Assembly: GCA_964370855.1 (NCBI GenBank)
Contig: CAYJMF010000146.1
Location: 1-10,053 of the forward strand
Source: JAKLKS01 sp964370855
Lineage (GTDB): Bacteria > Planctomycetota > JAJSAM01 > JAKLKS01
Reading direction: 5' to 3'
DNA: 10,053 nucleotides
This document shows positions 1 through 6,902 of this stretch, in pieces; within the stretch, counting starts at the first letter, position 1; every line of letters begins with the position of its first letter. Both the position numbers and the translations under genes were made by a program. Under the pieces are notes generated by a model. The model had not been told where the DNA came from and did no database searches. It saw nothing but the letters and a program-made list of their open reading frames with translations.

Positions 1-2
1 TG

Positions 3-911
3 AGGAGCCACGTCCGCGAGAACCAGTTCCTGATCGTCCGTAACCTGATCTTCGAGGTGTGGCTGGGGGAACTGCGCGAGCGCAGCGCGAGCGTCTACGT
101 GCCGGTGCCCGAGGGCTTCACGTTGATCGGGGTCTTTGTGAACAGCCAGGCCATCACTTGGGAGGTCGAGGCCATGCCGCACGGCGGGCGCGCCTGGCCG
201 GTGGGCTCGCCGATCTTCCCAACCATCGACGTGGAGCGCGAACAGTACGTCTTCCGCGCGATCCTGACTGCGCCGTACGAGGAGGGCGAGGTGCTGGACC
301 TCGGGTTCCACACCGAGTTCCCGACCGACGAGTACCGGCTGGGCCTCGAGGAGCCGCACGTCTCGTACGTCGCGCCCGAGGACGGCGCCGGCGGCGTGGT
401 CCTGGCGGACGGCGGCATGAACCCCGGCATCAACAACCGCCAGACGCACGCGTGGGTCGCGTTCTCCATCCCGCCGCACTCCAACGTGTCGGCGACCTTC
501 CGGATGGGGCCGCCGCCGGTTCCACCGGCTCCACCGGTCGACTTGCGGACCTGGCTCGTCACCGGCGCGATCGTGCTGCTGGTCGCCGCCGCTGTCCTGC
601 TCGGCGTCGCCCTCCGCGGCCGGCGCCGCGCGGCGGGCGTGGCGGAGGCGGTCGCGTCTCCGGCGTCGCATGCCGCGAAGCTCGCGGAACTGGATCGTCA
701 ACTCCGCGGTCGGGAGATCACCTCGGTCGAGTACGCGGCGCGCCGAGCGGTCCTGGAGCAGTCGGCACCTACCCCCGCCGCGCCGCCGATGGCCGCCGAA
801 GGCGACCTCGTTGCGCGACTCGACGAGATCGCTCGGCGCCGCGGCGACGACGACGTCGCGACGCTTGCGCGCGTCGTGCGGGACCTCGTTCGGAAAGACC
901 GGAGCGCGTGA
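3..911 (+). CDS. Single-pass membrane protein with large N-terminal outer domain and short cytoplasmic tail (5' partial)
   Basis: The frame is open to the window edge, so the true start lies upstream; the GTG at 57 is internal to a continuous reading and is not a convincing start. The 302 visible residues have three parts. Residues 1 to about 168 are hydrophilic and rich in beta-type sequence, without cysteine motifs. A Pro-rich linker (GPPPVPPAPPVDLR, about 508-548) leads to one hydrophobic helix at about residues 184-203 (nt 552-611), which is followed by an Arg cluster (RGRRR) that predicts a cytoplasmic C-terminus. The tail has a short helical stretch around nt 670-765 (core LAELDRQLRGREITSVEYAA) that resembles SHOCT-like or CcmH-type helical hairpins, then a second charged helix. 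I do not recognise the outer domain. It lies 13 bases upstream of a CcmA-like ATPase, so a role in cytochrome c maturation or in that transporter is possible, but this is inferred from position only. Confidence 0.8.
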   Translation, partial: RSHVRENQFLIVRNLIFEVWLGELRERSASVYVPVPEGFTLIGVFVNSQAITWEVEAMPHGGRAWPVGSPIFPTIDVEREQYVFRAILTAPYEEGEVLDLGFHTEFPTDEYRLGLEEPHVSYVAPEDGAGGVVLADGGMNPGINNRQTHAWVAFSIPPHSNVSATFRMGPPPVPPAPPVDLRTWLVTGAIVLLVAAAVLLGVALRGRRRAAGVAEAVASPASHAAKLAELDRQLRGREITSVEYAARRAVLEQSAPTPAAPPMAAEGDLVARLDEIARRRGDDDVATLARVVRDLVRKDRSA

Positions 912-924
912 GGGCGACGCGGCC

Positions 925-1563
925 GTGATCCGCGTCCGCTCGGTCTGGAAGCGCTACGGCTCGCGCGACGCGCTCGCTGGGGTGTCGCTCGACGTGCCGA
1001 AGGGAACCTGTTGCGCCGTCCTCGGTCCCAACGGCTCCGGCAAGACCACGCTCGTCCGTGTGCTCTCCACGCTGGCGCGGCCGAGCGAGGGCGAGGTGGA
1101 GGTCGCCGGTCTCGCCCTGCCACGGCATGCATCCGAGGTCCGCTCGCGGGTCGGCGTCGTGCTCGACCACTCGCTGCTCCCGCGCGACCTCGCGCTCGAA
1201 GAGGGGCTCCGCTACTACGCCGACCTCTACGGCCTGCGCGACGCCGGCCCTCGCATCGCGGCACTCGCCGAGCGCCTCGGGCTCACCTGGCGGCTCCGCG
1301 ACCCCGTCCGCACGTTCTCCCGCGGCATGGCGCAGCGGGCGGCGCTGGTACGCGCGCTGCTGCACGATCCCGAGGTGTTGCTCCTCGACGAACCGTTCAC
1401 CGGCCTCGATGCCGCCGCGTGCCGCGTGGTCGAGGACGTCGTGACGAGCGCGGTCGCCGAGGGCCGCACCGTGCTCCTCGTGACCCACGACCTCGACCGC
1501 GCCGCTGCGGTCGCCGGGTCGGCCGTGTTGCTGCGCGAGGGGCGCGTCGTCGCGGCGGGGGCG
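925..1563 (+). CDS. ccmA: ABC transporter ATP-binding protein, CcmA-like haem exporter ATPase (3' end lost)
   Basis: Cytoplasmic ATPase that would power a membrane partner such as CcmB. Counting from the GTG at 925, the Walker A motif GPNGSGKTT is at residues 34-42, the degenerate signature FSRGMAQR at 131-138, Walker B VLLLDEP at 151-157, the D-loop TGLD at 159-162 and the H-loop VTHD at 186-189. The Q-loop position carries VVLDHSLL, with His82 where most ABC ATPases have Gln. Together with the 'S-x-G-M-x-Q-R' signature this is typical of CcmA as I know the family. The GTG is chosen because it begins the usual first strand (IRVRSVWKRYG) and follows the previous gene's stop by 13 bases. About 213 residues are readable up to REGRVVAAGA. 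The frame then enters a run of C and G homopolymers and never reaches a credible stop, so the true C-terminus is missing. No ccmB follows. Another small-substrate ABC exporter ATPase is the main alternative. Confidence 0.82.
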
Positions 1564-1621
1564 CCCCCCCCCCGGGGGCCCCCCCCCCCCGCCGCGGGGG
1601 GCCCCGCCGCCCCCCGCGGGG
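1562..1621. other. Low-complexity C/G homopolymer block, probable artificial junction
   Basis: About 60 bases made almost wholly of C and G runs, including runs of ten or more C and several of five or six G. It destroys the end of the ABC ATPase gene on its left and the start of the cytochrome gene on its right. It has no coding or regulatory logic that I can see. The contig end (10001-10053) is poly-G, and poly-G is the known no-signal artefact of two-colour Illumina chemistry. The same artefact, with its complement, could have joined unrelated sequences here. A real GC-rich spacer cannot be excluded from the sequence alone. Confidence 0.7.
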
Positions 1622-3163
1622 CCGGCCCCCGCCCCCGCCGCCGCTCCCGCCGCGGCCGCCGACCCCGCCCTCCTCGCCCGCGGGGACGCGCTCTACGCGA
1701 AGCACTGCACCGCCTGCCACGGCGCGGCGGGGGAGGGGAACGGATACCTCGCGGTCCACCTCCTGCCTCGCCCGCGGAACTTCGTCGCCGCGAGATACCG
1801 CATCACCTCGACGATGCAGAACCAGCCCACCGACGAGGACCTCCTCCGCACGGTGCGCCGCGGCTTCCCCGGCACCGCCATGCCCTCCTTCGCCCACCTC
1901 CCCGACGCCGACCTCGCCGCCCTCGTCGCGAAGGTCAAGTCCTTCGCCGCCCGGCCCATCGACACCGCCCTCGATCCCGCGGACCCGGAGCGGACCGGCC
2001 CCGTGTTGATCCCGCCGGAGCCGCCCGACGACGAGGTCGGCCGCCGACGCGGAGCGGAACTGTACGCCCTGGGCTGCGCCCCCTGCCACGGCGCCACCGG
2101 CCGCGGCGACGGACAGCAGGCGCAGTTCGACGAGATCGGCATGCCCACCTGGCCCCGCAACTTCGCCACCGGGGAGTGGAAGGGGGGGAGCGACGGGAAG
2201 GAGATCTTCCGCCGCGTCGTCGCCGGGCTCGCCGGGACGCCGATGCCCTCCTCGCAGTTCCGCGGCGACGACGCATGGCACATCGTCCACTGGGTGCGCG
2301 GGCAGGGCGATCTCGATGCCGAGGGACGGAACGAGCAGAAGAGGACTCTCCTCGCCGCCGCCCGCGTTCCCGGCGAGGCTCCCCTCGACCCCTCCGACCC
2401 GGCCTGGGCCGGCGCGAAGGAGGAGTGGATCGCGCTGATGCCCCTCTGGATGCGGAGGACCCCGCGCATCCAGGGACTCCGCGTCGCCGCCCTCACCGAC
2501 GGGACCCGGGTAGCGGTGCGTCTCCGCTGGGAGGACGCGACCCGGGACGACACCACCTTCGGGCAGACCGACTTCCGGGACGGCGTCGCCCTCCAGGTCT
2601 CCGCCGACGCCGACCCGCCCCTCTTCTCCATGGGCGGCTCCGGCGAGCCGGGGAAGGGCGGGGCCGTGTCCATCTGGATGTGGAAGGCCGACCTCCAGCG
2701 GGACGTTGACGAGGGCGGGAAGCGGGACCTCGAGGAGCGCTTCCCGGACATGGCCGGCGACGGGTGGCCTTCGAAGTTCGATACGAAGGAGGGGGCCATC
2801 GTCCCGGCCCTCCCCCTCTCCGCCCACGATCCCCTCCTCCTCGCCGGGAAGGCCGCGGGCAACCCCGTGAGCGACCTCTCCGGCGGCGGGGGGGCCGAGA
2901 ACCTCACGGCGAAGGGGGCCGGCACCGTCGGGTTCCGGAGCGGGGGGGCGGCCGTGGAGAGCCGGGGCGCCTGGAAGGACGGCGCGTGGACCGTCGTCCT
3001 CCGGAGGACGCTGGCCGACGACGGCGCGGGGGCCGTGGTCCTCCCCGCGGGAGGGACGGTCTCCGTCGCCTTCGCCCTCTGGAACGGTTCCGAGGGGGAT
3101 CGCAACGGCGTGAAGTCGGCGACCATCTGGCACGGGCTTTCGCTCGGGGAGGCGGGGCGATGA
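1622..3163 (+). CDS. Cytochrome c with two CxxCH sites fused to a type II molybdoenzyme gamma-like haem b domain (5' partial)
   Basis: Likely the electron-transfer (gamma/C) subunit of the molybdoenzyme encoded next. The first credible codons are an Ala/Pro linker (from about 1622); the start codon and signal peptide are missing because of the G/C block. The ATG at 1814 is not the start, because the CTACH haem site (1706-1720) lies upstream in the same open frame. Its probable axial Met is in GTAMPSF (codon 1880). A second c-haem site, CAPCH, is at 2075-2089, with probable axial Met in GTPMPSS (codon 2243). From about 2430 the protein looks like the ethylbenzene-dehydrogenase haem-binding domain (EB_dh family): TRVAVRLRWEDATRDDTTF, FSMGG and VSIWMWKAD. 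Met at codon 2630 and Lys at codon 2912 (TAKGAG) are 94 residues apart, close to the Met101/Lys191 haem b ligands I recall for EbdC. That predicts three haems. The stop overlaps the next gene's start as ATGA. Periplasmic location is inferred. Confidence 0.88.
   Translation, partial: PAPAPAAAPAAAADPALLARGDALYAKHCTACHGAAGEGNGYLAVHLLPRPRNFVAARYRITSTMQNQPTDEDLLRTVRRGFPGTAMPSFAHLPDADLAALVAKVKSFAARPIDTALDPADPERTGPVLIPPEPPDDEVGRRRGAELYALGCAPCHGATGRGDGQQAQFDEIGMPTWPRNFATGEWKGGSDGKEIFRRVVAGLAGTPMPSSQFRGDDAWHIVHWVRGQGDLDAEGRNEQKRTLLAAARVPGEAPLDPSDPAWAGAKEEWIALMPLWMRRTPRIQGLRVAALTDGTRVAVRLRWEDATRDDTTFGQTDFRDGVALQVSADADPPLFSMGGSGEPGKGGAVSIWMWKADLQRDVDEGGKRDLEERFPDMAGDGWPSKFDTKEGAIVPALPLSAHDPLLLAGKAAGNPVSDLSGGGGAENLTAKGAGTVGFRSGGAAVESRGAWKDGAWTVVLRRTLADDGAGAVVLPAGGTVSVAFALWNGSEGDRNGVKSATIWHGLSLGEAGR
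3146..3152 (+). promoter_or_regulatory. Ribosome binding site of the molybdoenzyme alpha gene
   Basis: GGGGAGG lies 7 bases before the ATG at 3160, inside the end of the cytochrome gene. It fixes the alpha-subunit start, which overlaps the upstream stop as ATGA (3160-3163). This suggests translational coupling of the two subunits. Confidence 0.7.
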
Positions 3164-6100
3164 GGGACGACGACGCCGTCGCGGCGGCCCGCGTGGATCG
3201 GCGCACGCTGCTGCGCAAGGGGGCTCTGGGCGCCGCGGGGACCGTGGCCGCGGTCTCCTTCCTCCGCATGCTCCAGGCGAAGGAGGACGTGCCCAACCCC
3301 CTCGAGGCCTACCCCGACCGCGGCTGGGAGAAGCTCTACCGGGACCAGTACCGCTACGACGGCTCCTTCTCCTGGGTCTGCTCCCCCAACGACACCCACG
3401 CCTGCCGCGTGAAGGCCTACACCCGCAACGGCGTCATCGTGCGCATGGGCTCCCAGTACGACTACCAGGACTACGGGGACATCTACGGGAACCACGCCAC
3501 GCGGAACTGGAACCCCCGACAGTGCGCCAAGGGGTACACCTTCCACCGCGTCGTGTACGGGCCCTACCGCCTCAAGTACCCCGTCGTGCGGAGGGGCTGG
3601 AAGCGGTGGGCCGACGACGGGTTCCCGGTGCTGGACGACGCGCTCCGCGAGAAGTACCTCTTCTCCCGCCGCGGCGAGGACGTCTTCGAGCGGCTCCCCT
3701 GGAGCGACGCCTTCTCCTACATCGCGAAGGGGTTCCACGCCGTCGCCCGCACCTACAGCGGCGACGCGGGGCGGAAGCTCCTCCTCTCGCAGGGCTACGA
3801 GCCGGAGATGGTGGAGGCCATGAAGGGGGCGGGCACGCGGACCATGAAGTTCCGCGGCGGCATGGGCCTCCTCGGCGTCTTCGGGAAGTACGGGATGTAC
3901 CGCCTCTCCAACACCACGGCCTTCCTCGACCGGAAGGTGCGGGGCGTGAAGGACGGGGACGCGCTGGCGGGGCGGAACTGGTCCAACTACACCTGGCACG
4001 GGGACCAGGCCCCGGGGCAGCCCTGGGTCCACGGGCTCCAGAACTCCGACTGCGACTTCAACGACCTGCGCTTCTCCAAGCTCATCGTCATGGACGGCAA
4101 GAACCTCGTCGAGAACAAGCTCACCGACTCCCACTGGTTCATCGAGTGCATGGAGCGGGGCGCGAAGATCGTCGTCATCGCCCCGGAGTACGGCGCCCCC
4201 TCGACGAAGGCCGACTACTGGATCCCCATCCGCCCCCAGACCGACGCCGCGCTCTGGCTCGGCGTCACGCGCATCATGATGGACAGGGGCTGGTACAGGC
4301 CGGACTTCGTCAAGGCCTTCACCGACTTCCCCCTCCTCGTGAGGAAGGACAACCTGAAGCGGCTGCGCGCCGCGGAGGTCGTGAAGGGGTACAGGAGCGA
4401 CCTCTCCCCCGAGGGCCCGAGCATGAGCATCCAGGGCCTGAAGGAGGAGCAGCACGCGAGGCTCGGCGACTACGTCGTCATCGACGCCGCCACGGGGAAG
4501 CCCCGCCCCCTCACCCGGGACGACGTCGGCGCCCGCATGAAGGGGAAGGGCATCGACCCTGTCCTCGACTGGGAGGGGAAGGTCCTCCTCGCCGACGGCT
4601 CCGAGGTCGAGTGCGCGACCCTCTGGTCCCTCTACAAGGTCCACCTGAAGGACTACGACCTCGACACCGTCTGCGCCGTCACCCACGCGCCGCGGGACCT
4701 CGTCGAACGGCTCGCCTCGGACATCGCCACCATGGACCCCGTGGCCATCCACCAGGGCGAGGGGATCAACCACTGGTTCCACGCGACGGAGATGAACAGG
4801 GCCGCCCACCTCCCCCTCATGCTCACGGGGAACATCGGGAAGCCCGGCGCCGGCTGCCACGGCTGGGCGGGGAACTACAAGGCGGCCCTCTTCCAGGGAT
4901 CGAAGTGGTCGGGACCGGGCTTCAAGGGCTGGGTCGCCGAGGACCCCTTCCACCCCGACCTCGACCCGGCGGCGGACGGGAAGGACGTGAAGGCCCACGC
5001 CCACACCCAGGACGAGGAGCCGGCCTACTGGGACCACGGGGACCGGCCTCTCGTGGTGGACACCCCGAAGTACGGCCGCAAGATGTTCACCGGCGACACC
5101 CACATGCCGACGCCCACGAAGTCCCTCATGTTCACCAACGTCAACCTCATCAACAACGCCAAGTGGGCCTACGGCGTCATCAAGAACGTCAACCCGAAGA
5201 TCGACCTCATCGTCTCCGTGGACATCCAGATGACCGCCTCCATCGAGTACGCCGACTTCGGCCTGCCCGCCAACTCCTGGGTGGAGACCGAGGGCCTCGA
5301 GGTGACGGCCTCCTGCTCCAACCCCTTCCTCCAGATCTGGAAGGGGGGCGTGAAGCCGCTGTTCGACTCGAAGGACGACGTCGACATCCTCGCCGGGGTG
5401 GCGAAGGCCCTCGGGGAGGAGATCGGGGACCCGGGCCCCGCCGACTACTGGAAGTTCGTGCTGGAGGGGCGGCGCGAGATCTACATGCAGCGCCTCCTCG
5501 ACTCCTGCACGACGACGCGGGGATACCGCCTCGACGACATCATGGCCGGGAAGTACGGGCCCCCGGGCGGCGCCCTCATGCTCTTCCGGACCTACCCCCG
5601 CATCCCCTTCTGGGAGCAGGTCCACGAGGACGAGCCCTTCCACACCGACACGGGCCGCCTCCACGCCTACTCCGACGTGCCCGAGGCCATCGCCTGCGGG
5701 GAGAACTTCATCGTCCACCGCGAGGGCCCCGAGGCGACCCCCTACCTCCCCAACGGCATCCTCTCCACGAACCCGCTCGTCCGCCCCGACGACAACGGGA
5801 TCCCGCTCGACGCCGAGGACGCCGACGAGCGCACGGTGCGCAACGTGAAGCTCTCCTGGGCGGAGATGGAGAAGACGGAGAACTTCCTGAAGAAGCGGGG
5901 CTTCCGCTTCCACTGCCTCACCCCGAAGACCCGCCACCGCGTCCACTCCCAGTGGTCGAACATCGACTGGCACGCGGTCTGGGACAGCAACTTCGGCGAT
6001 CCCATGCGGCCCGACCGCCGCTCGCCGGGGGTGGGAGAGCACCAGCTCCACATGAACCCCGAGGCGGCGAGGGATCTCGGCATCGACGAGGGGGACTACG

Positions 6101-6621
6101 TCTACGTGGACGCCAACCCCGCGGACCGGCCCTACGCGGGGGCCGACCCCGCGGACCCCTTCTACAAGGTCGCCCGGTGCATGCTGCGGGCGAAGTACAA
6201 CCCCGCCTACCCCTACGACATCGTGATGATGAAGCACGCCCCCTACATCGCCACGGAGCGGAGCGTGAAGGCCCAGGCGACGCGCAAGGACGGCATGGCC
6301 CTGACGGACATGGGCTACCAGGCCAACCTCCGCTACGGCTCCCAGCAGAGCATCACGCGCAACTGGCACATGCCCATGCACCAGACCGACACCCTCTTCC
6401 ACAAGAGCAAGGTCTTCATGAGCTTCCTCTTCGGCGGCGAGGCCGACAACCACGCCGTCAACACGGTGCCCAAGGAGACCCTCGTCCGTGTCGTCAAGGC
6501 CGAGGACGGCGGCCTCGGCGGGAAGGGGAAGTGGGCCGGCGGACTCTCGGGGCGCATGCCGCGGGCGGAGAGCGCCGACATGCTCCGCTACCTCGAGGGC
6601 GGCTTCGCGGAGGACGCGTAG
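3160..6621 (+). CDS. nxrA: Nxr/NarG-type molybdopterin oxidoreductase catalytic (alpha) subunit, Tat-exported
   Basis: Catalytic subunit of a type II DMSO-reductase-family enzyme, 1153 aa, close to the roughly 1150 aa usual for NxrA. A Tat signal is visible: DRRTLLRKG at residues 13-21, then a hydrophobic stretch to about 38. The FS0 cluster motif is Cys74-x3-Asp78-x3-Cys82-x39-Cys122, so the usual second Cys is Asp. Asp282 in TWHGDQAPG aligns with the Mo-coordinating Asp222 of NarG. The C-terminal molybdopterin-dinucleotide domain begins near residue 960 (HQLHMNPEAARDLGIDEGD). It is followed by LRYGSQQSITRNW, DNHAVN and TLVRVVKAEDGG, a pattern I associate with NxrA and related periplasm-type nitrate reductases. 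From memory, blocks such as YGPYRLKYP, GKYGMYR and NYTWHGDQAPG are close to anammox and Nitrospira NxrA. It could oxidise nitrite or reduce nitrate; perchlorate, chlorate, selenate or hydrocarbon enzymes are less likely relatives. It partners with the cytochrome upstream and the beta subunit downstream. Confidence 0.93.
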   Translation: MRDDDAVAAARVDRRTLLRKGALGAAGTVAAVSFLRMLQAKEDVPNPLEAYPDRGWEKLYRDQYRYDGSFSWVCSPNDTHACRVKAYTRNGVIVRMGSQYDYQDYGDIYGNHATRNWNPRQCAKGYTFHRVVYGPYRLKYPVVRRGWKRWADDGFPVLDDALREKYLFSRRGEDVFERLPWSDAFSYIAKGFHAVARTYSGDAGRKLLLSQGYEPEMVEAMKGAGTRTMKFRGGMGLLGVFGKYGMYRLSNTTAFLDRKVRGVKDGDALAGRNWSNYTWHGDQAPGQPWVHGLQNSDCDFNDLRFSKLIVMDGKNLVENKLTDSHWFIECMERGAKIVVIAPEYGAPSTKADYWIPIRPQTDAALWLGVTRIMMDRGWYRPDFVKAFTDFPLLVRKDNLKRLRAAEVVKGYRSDLSPEGPSMSIQGLKEEQHARLGDYVVIDAATGKPRPLTRDDVGARMKGKGIDPVLDWEGKVLLADGSEVECATLWSLYKVHLKDYDLDTVCAVTHAPRDLVERLASDIATMDPVAIHQGEGINHWFHATEMNRAAHLPLMLTGNIGKPGAGCHGWAGNYKAALFQGSKWSGPGFKGWVAEDPFHPDLDPAADGKDVKAHAHTQDEEPAYWDHGDRPLVVDTPKYGRKMFTGDTHMPTPTKSLMFTNVNLINNAKWAYGVIKNVNPKIDLIVSVDIQMTASIEYADFGLPANSWVETEGLEVTASCSNPFLQIWKGGVKPLFDSKDDVDILAGVAKALGEEIGDPGPADYWKFVLEGRREIYMQRLLDSCTTTRGYRLDDIMAGKYGPPGGALMLFRTYPRIPFWEQVHEDEPFHTDTGRLHAYSDVPEAIACGENFIVHREGPEATPYLPNGILSTNPLVRPDDNGIPLDAEDADERTVRNVKLSWAEMEKTENFLKKRGFRFHCLTPKTRHRVHSQWSNIDWHAVWDSNFGDPMRPDRRSPGVGEHQLHMNPEAARDLGIDEGDYVYVDANPADRPYAGADPADPFYKVARCMLRAKYNPAYPYDIVMMKHAPYIATERSVKAQATRKDGMALTDMGYQANLRYGSQQSITRNWHMPMHQTDTLFHKSKVFMSFLFGGEADNHAVNTVPKETLVRVVKAEDGGLGGKGKWAGGLSGRMPRAESADMLRYLEGGFAEDA
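6609..6614 (+). promoter_or_regulatory. Ribosome binding site of the small gene between alpha and beta
   Basis: GGAGGA ends 9 bases before the GTG at 6624 and lies inside the end of the alpha gene. It favours the GTG start over the in-frame ATG at 6657, which has no well-placed Shine-Dalgarno. Confidence 0.5.
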
Positions 6622-6623
6622 CC

Positions 6624-6902
6624 GTGCCGCACGGGGAGCCCGACTCCACCGACCCCATGGCGCTCGTGGGGGTGGAGGTGCCCGCGGAGGCCGGCGCCGT
6701 GGAGCTGATGGTGACGGTGTACGCCGAGGAGTACGCCCGGCTCCGCTGGGGCCGGGACCGCATCCTCGCGGCCTTCCGGACGGAGCGGTACGCGTCGGCC
6801 CACGGGGCCTGGCTCCGCCTGGGCGAGGCCCGGGTGGTTGAACTCGTCGAGGAGGCGCTGGAGCGGTTCACCCCGCCCGCGCGAGGAGGCGACCATGCCT
6901 GA
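6624..6902 (+). CDS. Small unrecognised protein encoded between the alpha and beta subunits
   Basis: A 92-aa product if the GTG at 6624 is used, or 81 aa from the ATG at 6657. It is likely real: third codon positions are almost all G or C, it starts 2 bases after the alpha stop behind a good Shine-Dalgarno, and it overlaps the beta start by 8 bases. No signal peptide, membrane helix or cysteine is present. The N-terminal third is predicted beta-like (ALVGVEVPAEAGAVELMVTV). The rest is amphipathic helix rich in Arg and Glu, ending EARVVELVEEALERF. I do not recognise the family. Its place inside a molybdoenzyme operon suggests a cytoplasmic assembly, maturation or small structural role, but nothing in the sequence proves this. 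Confidence 0.72.
   Translation: MPHGEPDSTDPMALVGVEVPAEAGAVELMVTVYAEEYARLRWGRDRILAAFRTERYASAHGAWLRLGEARVVELVEEALERFTPPARGGDHA
6883..6889 (+). promoter_or_regulatory. Ribosome binding site of the beta-subunit gene
   Basis: GAGGAGG sits 5 bases before the ATG at 6895. It decides that start over the earlier in-frame ATG at 6838, which would add 19 residues unlike the family. The site lies in the end of the small upstream gene. Confidence 0.75.

Noticed and set aside
670..2709. A single 679-codon plus-strand frame running from the first gene through the ATPase into the cytochrome region
   Set aside because: Only the part from 925 to about 1563 looks like protein. The rest is out of frame with the genes on either side, and it stays open because stop codons are rare at this GC content and because of the homopolymer block.
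1814..3163. The ATG at 1814 as start of the cytochrome
   Set aside because: It would cut off the first CxxCH haem site at 1706-1720, which is in the same open frame, and would give a secreted cytochrome without a signal peptide.
1693..6453. Very long minus-strand open frame (about 1586 codons) opposite the cytochrome and alpha genes
   Set aside because: It is the antisense shadow of GC-rich coding sequence. It is low-complexity, rich in Val, Gly, Arg and Glu, and the plus strand has clear cofactor motifs.
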